Part shown: positions 1 through 8,494 of the stretch, piece after piece
Layout: each line of letters opens with the position of its first letter
Numbering within the stretch: position 1 is the first letter of the stretch
DNA from: CBDCFV01 sp965261795
Lineage (GTDB): Bacteria; Chloroflexota; Dehalococcoidia; Lucifugimonadales; UBA3495
DNA length: 64,000 nt
NCBI GenBank assembly: GCA_965261795.1
Contig: OZ253476.1
Location: forward strand, 2,666,001 to 2,730,000
Direction: 5' to 3'
Translations under genes and position numbers: made by a program
Notes under the pieces: generated by a model
The model's database searches: none
Told to the model about the DNA's origin: nothing
The model's input: the letters and a program-made list of their open reading frames with translations, nothing else

Positions 1-285
1 GCGGAGAAGGAATTCCGTGAGGCTATCGGCTGGGCCGAAACGGGATACCGGAGGATGGAGGAAGCAGGCTTCCTGCAGGCAGCCCCCTACCTGTTGACCC
101 ACGCCCATCACCGGCGGGTGCTGACGAAGTTAAACCTGCGGCAGTGCTACCACCTGCTGAAGCTGCGCACGTCCCCCCAAGCCCACGAGTCGATCCGGGG
201 GCCAATGAAACAGGCGTTGGAACAACTGCAACAGGCGCACCCGGCGTTGTTCCGGCACCTCCGGCTGCGGGAGGAGGAAAAGTAG
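1..285 (+). CDS. thyX: ThyX-like FAD-dependent thymidylate synthase, C-terminal part
   Basis: The frame is open from base 1 to the TAG at 283-285, so the gene begins outside the window and about 94 residues are visible. The visible part matches the C-terminal half of ThyX. A segment around an LNLRQ motif, then a leucine/arginine-rich helix and a HESIR motif, corresponds to the family's NxR and AQxEIR region that binds FAD and dUMP. The catalytic RHRxxS region would lie upstream and cannot be checked. ThyX makes dTMP from dUMP with methylene-tetrahydrofolate and NADPH. It is common on phages and large mobile elements, which fits the neighbouring genes. Identification rests on the C-terminal pattern only. 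Confidence 0.72.
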   Translation, partial: AEKEFREAIGWAETGYRRMEEAGFLQAAPYLLTHAHHRRVLTKLNLRQCYHLLKLRTSPQAHESIRGPMKQALEQLQQAHPALFRHLRLREEEK

Positions 286-380
286 CTTTACATAAAAACA
301 GCCGGACAGCCTGAAGAAGCCAAAGGCTGCCAACGTACACCACGCAATTGACGCCGGACGAAGGAGGAGAAAGAGAATAC

Positions 381-698
381 ATGGGATGGATAGTGCATAG
401 CAAGAAAGCCGCGGAGGCAGCCGGATGCGACTTGGAAGAGAACATCGTGATGTTCGCCATCACCCCGAACAGCGTAGCGGAGGCCTACAACCGCTATCGC
501 AACGAAGAGAGCGAGGTTGACGAAGACCGAGAAGACTGCCGCGACTACTGGGGAGAACTCGACCAAGAGGCCAAGGAACAACGCATCAGGGCAGTCGAGC
601 TCTACATCGACAAGCACATGGCTAACATCGACGAGAACATCAACGACTGCATCACTTGGGTGGAGAACAATATGAAACAGGCTGCCCAAGATACCTGA
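381..698 (+). CDS. Hypothetical acidic 105-aa protein
   Basis: An ATG at 381 follows a strong GGAGGAGA site at 364-371, which is why it is preferred over the in-frame TTG at 348. The product is acidic, rich in Glu and Asp, with long helical stretches and no cysteine-pair motif. No family was recognised. It lies about 95 bases after the thyX end and 140 bases before a Fic gene, on the same strand, so it is probably part of the same mobile-element gene string. Codon use (GGA, CCG and GAG rich) matches the neighbours and supports it being a real gene. Confidence 0.6.
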   Translation: MGWIVHSKKAAEAAGCDLEENIVMFAITPNSVAEAYNRYRNEESEVDEDREDCRDYWGELDQEAKEQRIRAVELYIDKHMANIDENINDCITWVENNMKQAAQDT

Positions 699-835
699 AC
701 TACGCGAGCCCGCATCATGCGGCTGAACCGAAAGGACCGCCGCGCACCGGCTTGAGCGTTCACTCGAACACGCCCCGCGATGCGTAACACACGAAACCCC
801 GCAGGAAATAACGAAGAAGAGACAGTGAGACCAAC

Positions 836-1519
836 ATGAACGACAGGACCCAGTTCCTACATCCCCCACCAGAGGGAAAACTCGTCCCCGAGCAACTCCG
901 GTTGTTGACGGAAACCGCTGCCCGGAGAATGAAACAAGCCTTCCCACCGGGTATGCCGGAGGAGGAGAGAGACCGGCTTCTAAAGACTGAGGCCCTCCAC
1001 TCCGCCGCCATTGAGGATGAGAGAGACCCGGAGAGAGTGGCGCGGCACCAACGGGCCCTGGCCGAATTTCTCGCCGCGCCCCTCACCGGAACGACTCTCC
1101 TGGAACTGCACCACAGCATGATGGCGGAACAGGAACACGCGGAGCCCGGCCGGTACCGGAGCGTCCAAGTGGTTGTCGGCGGAGACCGCCCGCCGGGGCC
1201 GGCAATGGTCCAGTCACTGATGGACGAACTCTTCGCCTTCCTGCATAAACCGGGGCACAACCCGCTGGCGCAGGCGGCGTGGGCCCACGTGGAGTTTGAG
1301 AGCGTGCATCCCTTCGCCGACGGCAACGGCCGGGCGGGGCGGGCGGTGCTGCTGCACGTCCTGGGGTCGCCCGTGCCCATCAGCAGATTCATCTCATCGA
1401 CGAGGCCGAACTACTACCGGCTGTTCCGGATGTATAACTGGCACAGCTGGCTGACGTACATAACGCGGGGAACCCTCATCGAGTCCAACATGCGCCTGAG
1501 AAGAGAAGGAGGTCCATAA
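836..1519 (+). CDS. Fic-family protein (AMPylator-type)
   Basis: The 227-residue product carries the Fic signature HPFADGNGRAGR at residues 158-169, matching HPFx[D/E]GNGRxxR, with the catalytic His158. Fic domains usually transfer AMP from ATP to a target hydroxyl. An N-terminal helix holds S56-A-A-I-E60, which resembles the (S/T)xxxE inhibitory motif that blocks the ATP site in self-inhibited (class II) Fic proteins. Residue 61 is Asp rather than the usual Gly or Asn. The ATG at 836 has only a weak purine-rich site (GAAGAAGAGACAG). No separate antitoxin gene is adjacent, in keeping with in-cis inhibition. The target is unknown. Confidence 0.88.
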   Translation: MNDRTQFLHPPPEGKLVPEQLRLLTETAARRMKQAFPPGMPEEERDRLLKTEALHSAAIEDERDPERVARHQRALAEFLAAPLTGTTLLELHHSMMAEQEHAEPGRYRSVQVVVGGDRPPGPAMVQSLMDELFAFLHKPGHNPLAQAAWAHVEFESVHPFADGNGRAGRAVLLHVLGSPVPISRFISSTRPNYYRLFRMYNWHSWLTYITRGTLIESNMRLRREGGP

Positions 1520-1621
1520 AGGCCGTCGGGTCCGCGCTGAGGATGAAGGGACTCCTGCCTTGAGCAGGACAGACCAAGGGCGAAGGAAGAACGGCGCCGC
1601 AGCCGGAGACAGGAGAACAGC

Positions 1622-2176
1622 ATGACTCCCGAGGAACAGGAAGCAATGGCGAACGGGAACGGGGAAGCGGAAGAACAAACGGGCCTTCCGTCCGCAGACT
1701 GGACTACACTCCAGCCAGCGGGGGAACAGGAAGGACTTCAAGACGCCGAAGCTGATTCCTACCCCAACGAGACCGAAGAGGAGAACGATGGCAACGAGAC
1801 CGGGAGCGGGGAGGAGAACGATGGCAACGAGGAAGAGAAAGAACCCAAGCAGCCGGAACTGAAGATAGTCCTGCGCATCGGGAACGGGCAGGCCACTGCA
1901 GGGCTGCGGCAAACCGGGACCGACCTCCACTTGGAAGTCTTCCAAGAGACCGGCATCGACGCGCTCCTGTCCGAACTGCCGAAGGTCTTGAAGCGGGCCG
2001 AAGCCCGGTGGGCTGAGAGTCCGATGAGACCAAAGCATACGCCGCCGAAGGCGACGAGGAAGAAGGGTAAACAAACCGGCCAAACCGGCCCAAGACTGGA
2101 GGAGCAACCGAGGCAGGAAAGACTTGGAGAAGACAAGCCAAGGGAGGAACAAAACGGGATGGCGCGACTGTTCTAA
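1622..2176 (+). CDS. Hypothetical protein with acidic N-terminus
   Basis: A 184-residue product. The first 80 residues are strongly acidic and low in complexity. They include a near-perfect repeat of a 20-base segment (GAGGAGAACGATGGCAACGA at 1778 and 1811). A compact, probably folded segment follows at residues 78-130 (KIVLRIGNG, then an LLSELPKVLKRAEARW helix), then a basic tail ending in ARLF. GGAGACAGGAGAA precedes the ATG. The last base of its TAA is the A of the next possible ATG. No family recognised; the layout resembles small single-stranded-DNA or replication accessory proteins of mobile elements, but that is only an impression. Confidence 0.6.
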   Translation: MTPEEQEAMANGNGEAEEQTGLPSADWTTLQPAGEQEGLQDAEADSYPNETEEENDGNETGSGEENDGNEEEKEPKQPELKIVLRIGNGQATAGLRQTGTDLHLEVFQETGIDALLSELPKVLKRAEARWAESPMRPKHTPPKATRKKGKQTGQTGPRLEEQPRQERLGEDKPREEQNGMARLF

Positions 2177-2247
2177 TGAACACGAAGAGCCGCGGCCCGG
2201 TCGGTGTCAAGGCCGACTCCGGTCCCCCCCGCTTACGCGTGCAATAG

Positions 2248-2571
2248 GTGGTACGTTCGAGTTCACCTTCATACTCCCCAAGCCGGCCAAATCCGGCGGC
2301 GGGCGTCCAAAGGCACGCCAAGCCGACAAACCCAGTCGCAAAACCAGCGCGGGTGCCGCCAAACGCAAGCCCGCCGCCAAGACCGCGAGAACACGTCTCC
2401 AGTAAGGAGCAGAAGCGGGAACTCGGGCGGGTACGCGCCTCCGAGGACCGTCAACGGCGCAAGGAACTCGGCCTCTGCAAAGATTGCCGAGGCAAAGCCA
2501 TCAAGGGCCAGACCCGTTGCCCGAAGTGCGCTGAAAAACACCGGCAGGCACGCCGAGCCCAGCGCAAGTGA
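2248..2571 (+). CDS. Small zinc-ribbon protein, start uncertain
   Basis: The C-terminal 45 residues are convincing: a basic helix, then CKDC and CPKC pairs 14 residues apart, then a basic tail, as in small zinc-binding DNA or RNA adaptors. The N-terminal half in this frame is Ser/Pro-rich and looks like out-of-frame translation. Another frame over 2240-2405 gives a more natural sequence (GGTFEFTFILPKPAKSGG and a Lys-rich run), so a frameshift near 2390 is possible. The same frame also joins to an ATG at 2176 through a TAG at 2245. A related truncated zinc ribbon lies at 61893-62122. Only the zinc-ribbon part from about 2395 is firmly supported. Confidence 0.45.
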   Translation: MVRSSSPSYSPSRPNPAAGVQRHAKPTNPVAKPARVPPNASPPPRPREHVSSKEQKRELGRVRASEDRQRRKELGLCKDCRGKAIKGQTRCPKCAEKHRQARRAQRK

Positions 2572-2746
2572 GCCGCTTCCAGTCCCTTGTAGCAAAGCCC
2601 GGCGACACAGACCGGTGATTTGCCCACCGTCTCCTCGGCGCGAAACCGGACCTGCTACCTGGTGGACGTTCAGAAAGACCACCGATTAGGTTGGTGCTGA
2701 ACGTCCACCGAATGTATTCCCGGAAACCTCCACGAACAAGGAAACG

Positions 2747-2926
2747 GTGATCGCCCCTCACTGGACAGCAACGCTGGAACTGTTGCAACCGGAAGATTGG
2801 GCGTACCTAGCCGTGCTCGGTTCCTTCGACCCGGATCTCAACTTTGCAGTCGATGAAGACGAACTGCGCAAACTGCCGCCGCAACAACAGGCTCACCTCA
2901 CGAGTTCGTCGGAACTCTTCACGTAA
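2747..2926 (+). CDS. Small hypothetical protein (59 aa)
   Basis: A GTG at 2747 follows CAAGGAAAC, a usable ribosome site 5-6 bases upstream. The frame reads 59 codons to TAA at 2924. The composition looks coding: it begins VIAPHWTATLELLQPEDW, has an acidic middle (DPDLNFAVDEDE) and ends in a Gln-rich helix. No family was recognised. It may be the whole gene or the surviving front of a longer one, since the next 240 bases show no clear coding frame. Confidence 0.35.
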   Translation: MIAPHWTATLELLQPEDWAYLAVLGSFDPDLNFAVDEDELRKLPPQQQAHLTSSSELFT

Positions 2927-3171
2927 AACTCCAGTCGGCCAATGTCCGGCTCGTGAACCATGCGCCACCGCCGCAGGACGTCCTGACCCAGTAGAGAAGG
3001 CAGCACGTCGGAGACAGCCTCCGGCTTCCCAACCCGAACCGTACTCCGTTAACGGTAAATCGGCCGGCCGCCGGCGTCCTGAAAAACAGCGGCCGACACC
3101 GCAAAGCGATGCGCTATGCCGCACCTCCCGCTGGCAACTTATTTAATGATATAGTAGTCGATGGAAACACA

Positions 3172-3387
3172 ATGCCACCCGGGGGCTCCCTTATCGCCCA
3201 TATCCTGATTGAAGGTTTCCTCTGCGAGCGATGCCAGTACAGCTGGGTGCCTCGCCAAAGCACCAAGAAAGAACCGAAGATCTGCCCCAAATGTAAGAGC
3301 ACCTACTTGAACAAGCCCCGCAAGCTGGACTGGCCGGCCGACAAACGTGCCACCCAACACGACCAACGTTTTCATACTATCGCATAG
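3172..3387 (+). CDS. Zinc-ribbon protein upstream of defence operon
   Basis: The product (71 residues from ATG 3172; an in-frame ATG at 3109 would give 92) has two knuckles, CERC and CPKC, separated by a basic linker. KSTYLNKPRK follows the second pair. This matches a widespread small family of 'CxxCG..W.PR..CPKCKS..W.KPR' proteins, whose members often sit beside toxin or defence genes and probably bind DNA. It ends 73 bases before the DUF499 gene on the same strand, so it may be the operon's regulator or first gene. Neither start has a strong ribosome site. The precise role is not known. Confidence 0.6.
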   Translation: MPPGGSLIAHILIEGFLCERCQYSWVPRQSTKKEPKICPKCKSTYLNKPRKLDWPADKRATQHDQRFHTIA

Positions 3388-3460
3388 TTCCCACGATTGG
3401 ACGGCAAGCCCACCAGTCGGGTGTTAACCTGACGTACCCCGACCTTGGAGAAATGTCCCA

Positions 3461-6418
3461 ATGAGCAACTTAACGCCACTGCTGACCGCCTGCCCGCCGC
3501 GCCCCATTGCACAGGCCGGCGACCAGTACGCCGCCGACATCATCCGAGGTCTGAGCGAGGAACTAGCCAACTCGGAAACCGCGGCTGATTTCCTGGAAAC
3601 GACCCACCTGACCAAGGACACCGCCGACTTTCTACGGATGGTCATGGACCGCATCGCCCTGGGCCGCGACAGCACCAGCCCCTCCGTGTACCAGCTGTAC
3701 AGCCGCTACGGCGGCGGCAAAACCCACAGCCTGTTACTGCTGGCAGCCGCGGCCAAATACCCCCACCTGCCCTATTGGCAGGACAATGCCCAATGCGACC
3801 CGACCTCCGCCAAGGTAATCGCCTTCGACGGCGAAAAGCACAACGTGGTCAACGGCACCCAGATGGACGATCAAGGCAACCGGGCGAGGAGTCTAGCCGG
3901 CTACGTTCTGTACCACCTAGGGGGCCCGACGGCACTGCGCGATTTCGGCGATGGCGATGCAACTTTGGTCGACCCAGGCTCCGAAGCTTTCCGGCACCTG
4001 ATCGGAGACGAACCCGTCATCATCGTCATCGACGAACTGGTCCATTACATCAGCCGGGTGAACCAGCGCGCCGCCAGCGATTCCCGCATCAGCGCCGAGG
4101 GAGTACTGACCACCCTCAGCGCGCTAATCAACGCCGTAGTCTACAGTCCCAGAGCCGTGCTGGTAATTACCACCCCCGAAGATTCGCACGAGCTGCTGGA
4201 AGAGAACAACGCGGCAACCGCCGGCGACGCTCACCATGCCGACGCCCTGGCCTTGACCGCCATGCTGGACCGGGTCAACTCGCAGCTGGGGCGGGTGATG
4301 CACCCAGTCGCACCTTCCGGCGAAGCCGACCTGCCGGCTATACTGCGCAAGCGCCTTTTCTACGACGTGGACGAAACCGCCCGACAGGACACGGCCAGCG
4401 CCTACGCCGCCGTCGCCGCTCGCAACGGACGCGCCAACGGCCGCCTGGACTACCAGGGCTTTCACGACGCCTACCCGTTCCACCCGTCGCTGCTGAACAT
4501 CATCACCGGCCGCCTGGCCGCCAATCGAAACTTCCAGCGGGTGCGCGGCACCCTGCGGTTGCTGGGCAACACCCTGTTGGAAATGCAGAACGCCAGCAGC
4601 GACGCGGAGCTGGTACATCCCTACCACGTCACCCCCCGTGCCGCCCGCATCCGCGACGAGGTGGTCAACCGCCCTGGCTTTTCTGAGCTTGACCCGGCCA
4701 TTGAAACCGACATCGTAGGGCGCAACAGTACGGCGGAGAAAACCGGCAACGACCTCGCGGAACCGGCCGCCGTAACGATGCTGCTGGGCACCATCGCCCC
4801 CGAAAACAGCAACGGCCTCTACGCCGACCAGATCGCCGACGCCCTGCTCTCACCGGAGCGCGACGACTTCGGCGTCATCGCCAATGCCATTGAACAGTTT
4901 CTAAACCGGGCCATCTACGTGGACGACAGCCCCGACACCCAGCGCAAGCGTTTCAGCAAAGACGCCAACGTGATGAAGGAACTGCTGGAGGCCAGAGACG
5001 CCATATTGGCCAACACCACCACGATGTCGGACCTGCTCCGGCAGGCCATCACCAGCACCTACGGAGGCGGCAACCGGCGTGGCGACCAGTTCGAGACCAT
5101 GCTCTTCCCATCCCGGCAGTCCAACGTGCCGGACAATCCAGACCGGGCCGTGCTGGGCATCGTCAATCCCGACCACTGGAACTGGAACGACGCCGCCAAC
5201 CCGTCCAACGGCATGAGCAATCAGGACCTACTGGACCTACACCGGCACAGCAGCGGCAGCGATGGCGACGCGCCCCGACAGTACCCGAACAACGCTCTGC
5301 TACTGGCCGCCCACGACGCCAATCTGAACCGCATCCGCGAGGACATCGCCACCATGGAAGCGGCGGACGGGTTACTCAAAGACGCTTCACGACCACTACC
5401 CCAACATCGGCGGGACACCCTTGAAAGCATCCGCGCCGCATCCGAAAAGAACGCCACCACCGGCACCCAGAACAAATTCACGCACCTGTTCTCGGCGGGC
5501 AACAGCCCCCAGCACCAATGGCCGGAACTCCACAGCCACCTGGAGCAGCGCACGCTGGAATCCCTGACCGACGCCGCCGGCAAGGGGCAAGAGAGCATCC
5601 TGCAAGCTTTGGGAGACCGTATGATGAGCGGCGCCACCGCCGGGCTGAGCAAGAGCGCTTGGGCTAGAGTAGGCATCATCACCAATGAGCGGGGCAGCAC
5701 GCTGGGCGAACTGCGCGACTACTTCGCCAGGACGCCCGACGCGCGCATCATCATAAACGATGTAACGTGGCACGCTGTAGTGGCCAACGGCGTCAACAAC
5801 GATGCCCTGCACGTGGTGACGCCTAGTGGTGAGGTGAACCCAACAGGCTACGACGCCAACTGGCGGGTCTGGGTCAAAGGCCACGAACCAGAGCCAGACG
5901 CCGGCGACAAGGACGGCGGAAAGACCGGCAGCGGAGATGACGATACGAAGACCGGCAGCACTACCGGAGGAAACGATTCCGGCGGGACCAGCAGCAACCA
6001 AACCGCGTTCACCAGTGGCAAGATGTCCGGCAAGGCCGCCTACGAAGCTGTGAAGCGTTTTATGAACGATAACAGCCACGACTGGCCCGCGATGGCGTCC
6101 TGCCAGATCAGAGGAACCAGCCCGGCCTTGGCCGATCAGATTGCCAGCATTGCCCAGGGCGACGACGGCGGCATCGTCATCAACCTGTTGGCGCAGAACC
6201 AAAGGCTCCAAGTCGGCATTCGCGGCGCGCCTCCCAGCGAATTCAAGGACTACTCCGGGCCGGCCAAGCGCATGATGAACAAGGCCGGTGTCAGCGCCGC
6301 CGACGTGAGCGTGCAGCTGGATCCAGACGACGCCCAGCGCGTGCTGGAGAAGCTGAACAACCGGGACGAAGCCAACATCAGCATTTCGTTCCGCCAGCCT
6401 GAAGGGAGCCCCCAATGA
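3461..6418 (+). CDS. DUF499-family P-loop ATPase, defence operon
   Basis: A 985-residue protein with the typical DUF499 P-loop Y83-GGGKTH89 and a Walker B segment VIIVIDELV with D191-E192. The middle has AAA-like helical regions. After a Gly/Ser/Thr-rich linker (about residues 820-855) comes a compact C-terminal domain that ends about residue 980. DUF499 ATPases are found next to DUF1156 methylases and SNF2/PLD helicases in restriction-like defence clusters, exactly as here. The gene starts the operon about 73 bases after the zinc-ribbon gene. TTGGAG precedes the ATG, and the stop overlaps the next start by four bases (ATGA). ATPase motifs are intact. Its action on DNA is inferred from context. 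Confidence 0.88.
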   Translation: MSNLTPLLTACPPRPIAQAGDQYAADIIRGLSEELANSETAADFLETTHLTKDTADFLRMVMDRIALGRDSTSPSVYQLYSRYGGGKTHSLLLLAAAAKYPHLPYWQDNAQCDPTSAKVIAFDGEKHNVVNGTQMDDQGNRARSLAGYVLYHLGGPTALRDFGDGDATLVDPGSEAFRHLIGDEPVIIVIDELVHYISRVNQRAASDSRISAEGVLTTLSALINAVVYSPRAVLVITTPEDSHELLEENNAATAGDAHHADALALTAMLDRVNSQLGRVMHPVAPSGEADLPAILRKRLFYDVDETARQDTASAYAAVAARNGRANGRLDYQGFHDAYPFHPSLLNIITGRLAANRNFQRVRGTLRLLGNTLLEMQNASSDAELVHPYHVTPRAARIRDEVVNRPGFSELDPAIETDIVGRNSTAEKTGNDLAEPAAVTMLLGTIAPENSNGLYADQIADALLSPERDDFGVIANAIEQFLNRAIYVDDSPDTQRKRFSKDANVMKELLEARDAILANTTTMSDLLRQAITSTYGGGNRRGDQFETMLFPSRQSNVPDNPDRAVLGIVNPDHWNWNDAANPSNGMSNQDLLDLHRHSSGSDGDAPRQYPNNALLLAAHDANLNRIREDIATMEAADGLLKDASRPLPQHRRDTLESIRAASEKNATTGTQNKFTHLFSAGNSPQHQWPELHSHLEQRTLESLTDAAGKGQESILQALGDRMMSGATAGLSKSAWARVGIITNERGSTLGELRDYFARTPDARIIINDVTWHAVVANGVNNDALHVVTPSGEVNPTGYDANWRVWVKGHEPEPDAGDKDGGKTGSGDDDTKTGSTTGGNDSGGTSSNQTAFTSGKMSGKAAYEAVKRFMNDNSHDWPAMASCQIRGTSPALADQIASIAQGDDGGIVINLLAQNQRLQVGIRGAPPSEFKDYSGPAKRMMNKAGVSAADVSVQLDPDDAQRVLEKLNNRDEANISISFRQPEGSPQ

Positions 6419-6852
6419 CCCTAATGCGTGAAACCCCCAAGGACCACGGCCTGCTACTGGACCACGACTCCAAGGGCAACCGCCGCCTGTCCGTCACCCT
6501 CGCCGGCAAGTCGCCCCGCAAGAATGGGCGCCGATTGCAGTACGCCACCGGTACGCTGTACCAACGCTGCGTCCAGCACGTGTCCACCATTCTGTGGAAC
6601 CATCACGGCCAACGGCTGCAACCCCAGGAAGAAGCCGACCGACAGTATCACCCCATCACCGAGGAGGCCGCAGTGCAGATCCGCCTGCTGCTGGAGGCAG
6701 TGACCAGTACGGAACGAGCCGACAAGGCTGAACGACTAGCCCGTGCTATCGCCGACCTCCACCCCTGCGAAAGCAGTTGGTGGTACGCTTGCCACAAGAA
6801 CCGGAACCGCCCCCGCCGCGTGCTGGACGCGCTGACCCTGATGTATGCGTGA
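6415..6852 (+). CDS. Small protein of the DUF499 operon
   Basis: A 145-residue product starting within the stop of the DUF499 gene (ATGA overlap at 6415-6418), so the two are translationally coupled. It is basic in its first 60 residues, has an EEAAVQIRLLLEAV helix in the middle and ends in an Arg-rich segment with paired Trp (SSWWYACHKNRN). Small proteins of this kind commonly follow DUF499 ATPases in halophile and other bacterial clusters, but no function is established. Operon position suggests a partner subunit of the ATPase. Confidence 0.72.
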   Translation: MTLMRETPKDHGLLLDHDSKGNRRLSVTLAGKSPRKNGRRLQYATGTLYQRCVQHVSTILWNHHGQRLQPQEEADRQYHPITEEAAVQIRLLLEAVTSTERADKAERLARAIADLHPCESSWWYACHKNRNRPRRVLDALTLMYA

Positions 6853-6879
6853 CGGCAACAAACTGGGACTGACACGCCG

Positions 6880-7161
6880 ATGTGGACTTGGAATGCCCGC
6901 AAAAACGCCGCAAATCTTGATTTGCACGGAGTATCTTTCCAAGAGGCACAGCAGACCTTCGACGACCCGCTTTCAGCGACGCGACCGGACCTTGAACACA
7001 GTTGGTACGAGCAACGCTTCCAAACGATAGGAATGACCCATTCGCACAGGCTGCTTTTCGTTGTCCATACCTAGGACGAAGAAAGCCAATGCGGACGCAT
7101 CGTCTCGTCCCGAGAACCGACAGCACACGAGAGAACCGCTTATGAACTCGGAAATTTCTGA
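6880..7161 (+). pseudogene. brnT: BrnT-like toxin gene with in-frame TAG
   Basis: From ATG 6880 the frame gives a BrnT-type sequence: WNARKNAANLDLHGVSFQEA, then a DDPLSAT motif, then RFQTIG and LLFVVHT. This matches the ribonuclease-toxin fold of BrnT. Codon 65 is TAG (7072-7074). Reading on in the same frame gives RIVSSREPTAHERTAYE, the BrnT C-terminal RIISARKAT..ER..YE motif, ending at TGA 7159. A single amber codon therefore splits an otherwise complete gene. No BrnA antitoxin follows; the next gene, starting at 7142, overlaps its end. Either the toxin has been silenced by a nonsense mutation or the TAG is read through. Confidence 0.7.
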
Positions 7162-8494
7162 CAACACATCCTTAGAATTCATCCCGGAAGTGACTGACTG
7201 GACCGGCGCGGTACGCGGGATGTTCGCCAACCGCACGAACCTGCCGTACAAAGAGGAAACGGTGCCTCTTTTCGATGACAAACATCGCAACTACACCTGG
7301 CCTTCGCTGCGCGCCGAGACAGAGTATTCGTTCTACGACCGTTCATCGTTGGTTGGGTTCAAGCACCTTCGGGAAATGCTACAGCGCTGGGTAGACCGAA
7401 TGCCGCCGGACAAGCAAAAAGGTATCGCGAGCCGCATACGCCATGACGGTTTCGGCTCCCCAGTTGAACAGCAAAATTTCGACGGCGCATTCTTTGAACT
7501 GTTCCTGCACGAGTTCCTGAACGGGACAGGTGGCAACATAGTAGTAGAACCGAGAATCGGTCGTTTGACGCCCGATTTCGGCGTAACCGAAACGGGAAAA
7601 GATGGGACCAAGATCAACTACGTGGTCGAAGCCACTGACGTCAACGTACAGCGGGGAACAGACCTCGATTCAAACTGGAACGAAATGCGTGCCCTCGACA
7701 TTTTGGACGAAATTGAGACCCCAGATTTCCGATTGTTCGTCGAGACCCAAGGAACCCTCGCTTCGATGCCGCGCAAGCGAGACTTGAAGCGACCCTTCGA
7801 GGAACTGGTAAGGAGCGCAAACTACGACGAGGTTAGAGCAAAGTCTGAACTTTACGGCTTTTTTGACGCCACCCTACCAGCAACAGCATTCCGGCACGGC
7901 AATTGGAGCGTGGCAGGTCAACTCATCCCGGTTCCTCCAGAACGCCGCCCACGTAAGGGCCGTTTCATCGGTGCTGGTCCAACAAAAGTTGATGGCGTCA
8001 ACGATATTGCAAAACCCAAGGACAGACTGTACGAAAAGGCTAAGCGTTATAGGGAGGTTGACAACCTCATAATTGCCATCCGCGCTGATTGGTGGCTGGA
8101 AAGAATCGCCGAAGTTTTGTTCGGCAGTCTGGCGTACCAAATCTCTGTTCCCAATGACCCAACCTACGCAGGTCCGCTACCGCCTGGGCGCAGCGTACAG
8201 CAGGCTGACGGCTTCTGGTTTAACACCAGCGGCCCTCAGAACGAGAACGTTATCGGAGTGGTGGCTTTCTATGGCCTCCACGCCCATTGCGTTGACAAAG
8301 CCAATGCCGTGTTCTACGCGAACCCCTACACCCAAAAGCCATTGCCGTCGTGGGCCCGTGAAATTACCCACGCTGAATACCTAGACGGTAAGGTTGAAAT
8401 CGTCGAAAGTCTCCCACCCTGCTTTTTCACAAAAGACCATGAATCATGGCAGGACGATTGGGAGTTTGAGCGTCAACAAGGAGCCGCCAATTGA
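7142..8494 (+). CDS. PD-(D/E)XK nuclease-like protein, defence operon
   Basis: ATG 7142 is chosen because GAGAGAA lies just upstream and the alternative TTG at 7061 falls inside the brnT frame. The 450-residue product has a central region LTPDFGV followed about 18 residues later by VVEATD. This is the spacing of a PD-(D/E)XK nuclease core, here PDx(n)ExT with the usual Lys replaced by Thr, so activity is uncertain. The rest is predicted mixed alpha/beta with no other motif recognised. The stop overlaps the TTG start of the DUF1156 methylase (TTGA at 8491-8494). Position between a DUF499 ATPase and a methylase suggests the cutting subunit. Confidence 0.7.
   Translation: MNSEISDNTSLEFIPEVTDWTGAVRGMFANRTNLPYKEETVPLFDDKHRNYTWPSLRAETEYSFYDRSSLVGFKHLREMLQRWVDRMPPDKQKGIASRIRHDGFGSPVEQQNFDGAFFELFLHEFLNGTGGNIVVEPRIGRLTPDFGVTETGKDGTKINYVVEATDVNVQRGTDLDSNWNEMRALDILDEIETPDFRLFVETQGTLASMPRKRDLKRPFEELVRSANYDEVRAKSELYGFFDATLPATAFRHGNWSVAGQLIPVPPERRPRKGRFIGAGPTKVDGVNDIAKPKDRLYEKAKRYREVDNLIIAIRADWWLERIAEVLFGSLAYQISVPNDPTYAGPLPPGRSVQQADGFWFNTSGPQNENVIGVVAFYGLHAHCVDKANAVFYANPYTQKPLPSWAREITHAEYLDGKVEIVESLPPCFFTKDHESWQDDWEFERQQGAAN

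Noticed and set aside
2176..2247. A fourth in-frame TAG joining ATG 2176 to the zinc ribbon at 2248-2571
   Set aside because: The sequence just after the TAG looks out of frame, and another frame is more natural there, so a frameshift explains it better.
5396..6415. Long - strand frame opposite the DUF499 gene
   Set aside because: It lies entirely over a well-supported gene with intact motifs, has no ribosome site, and its composition is that of antisense GC-rich codons.
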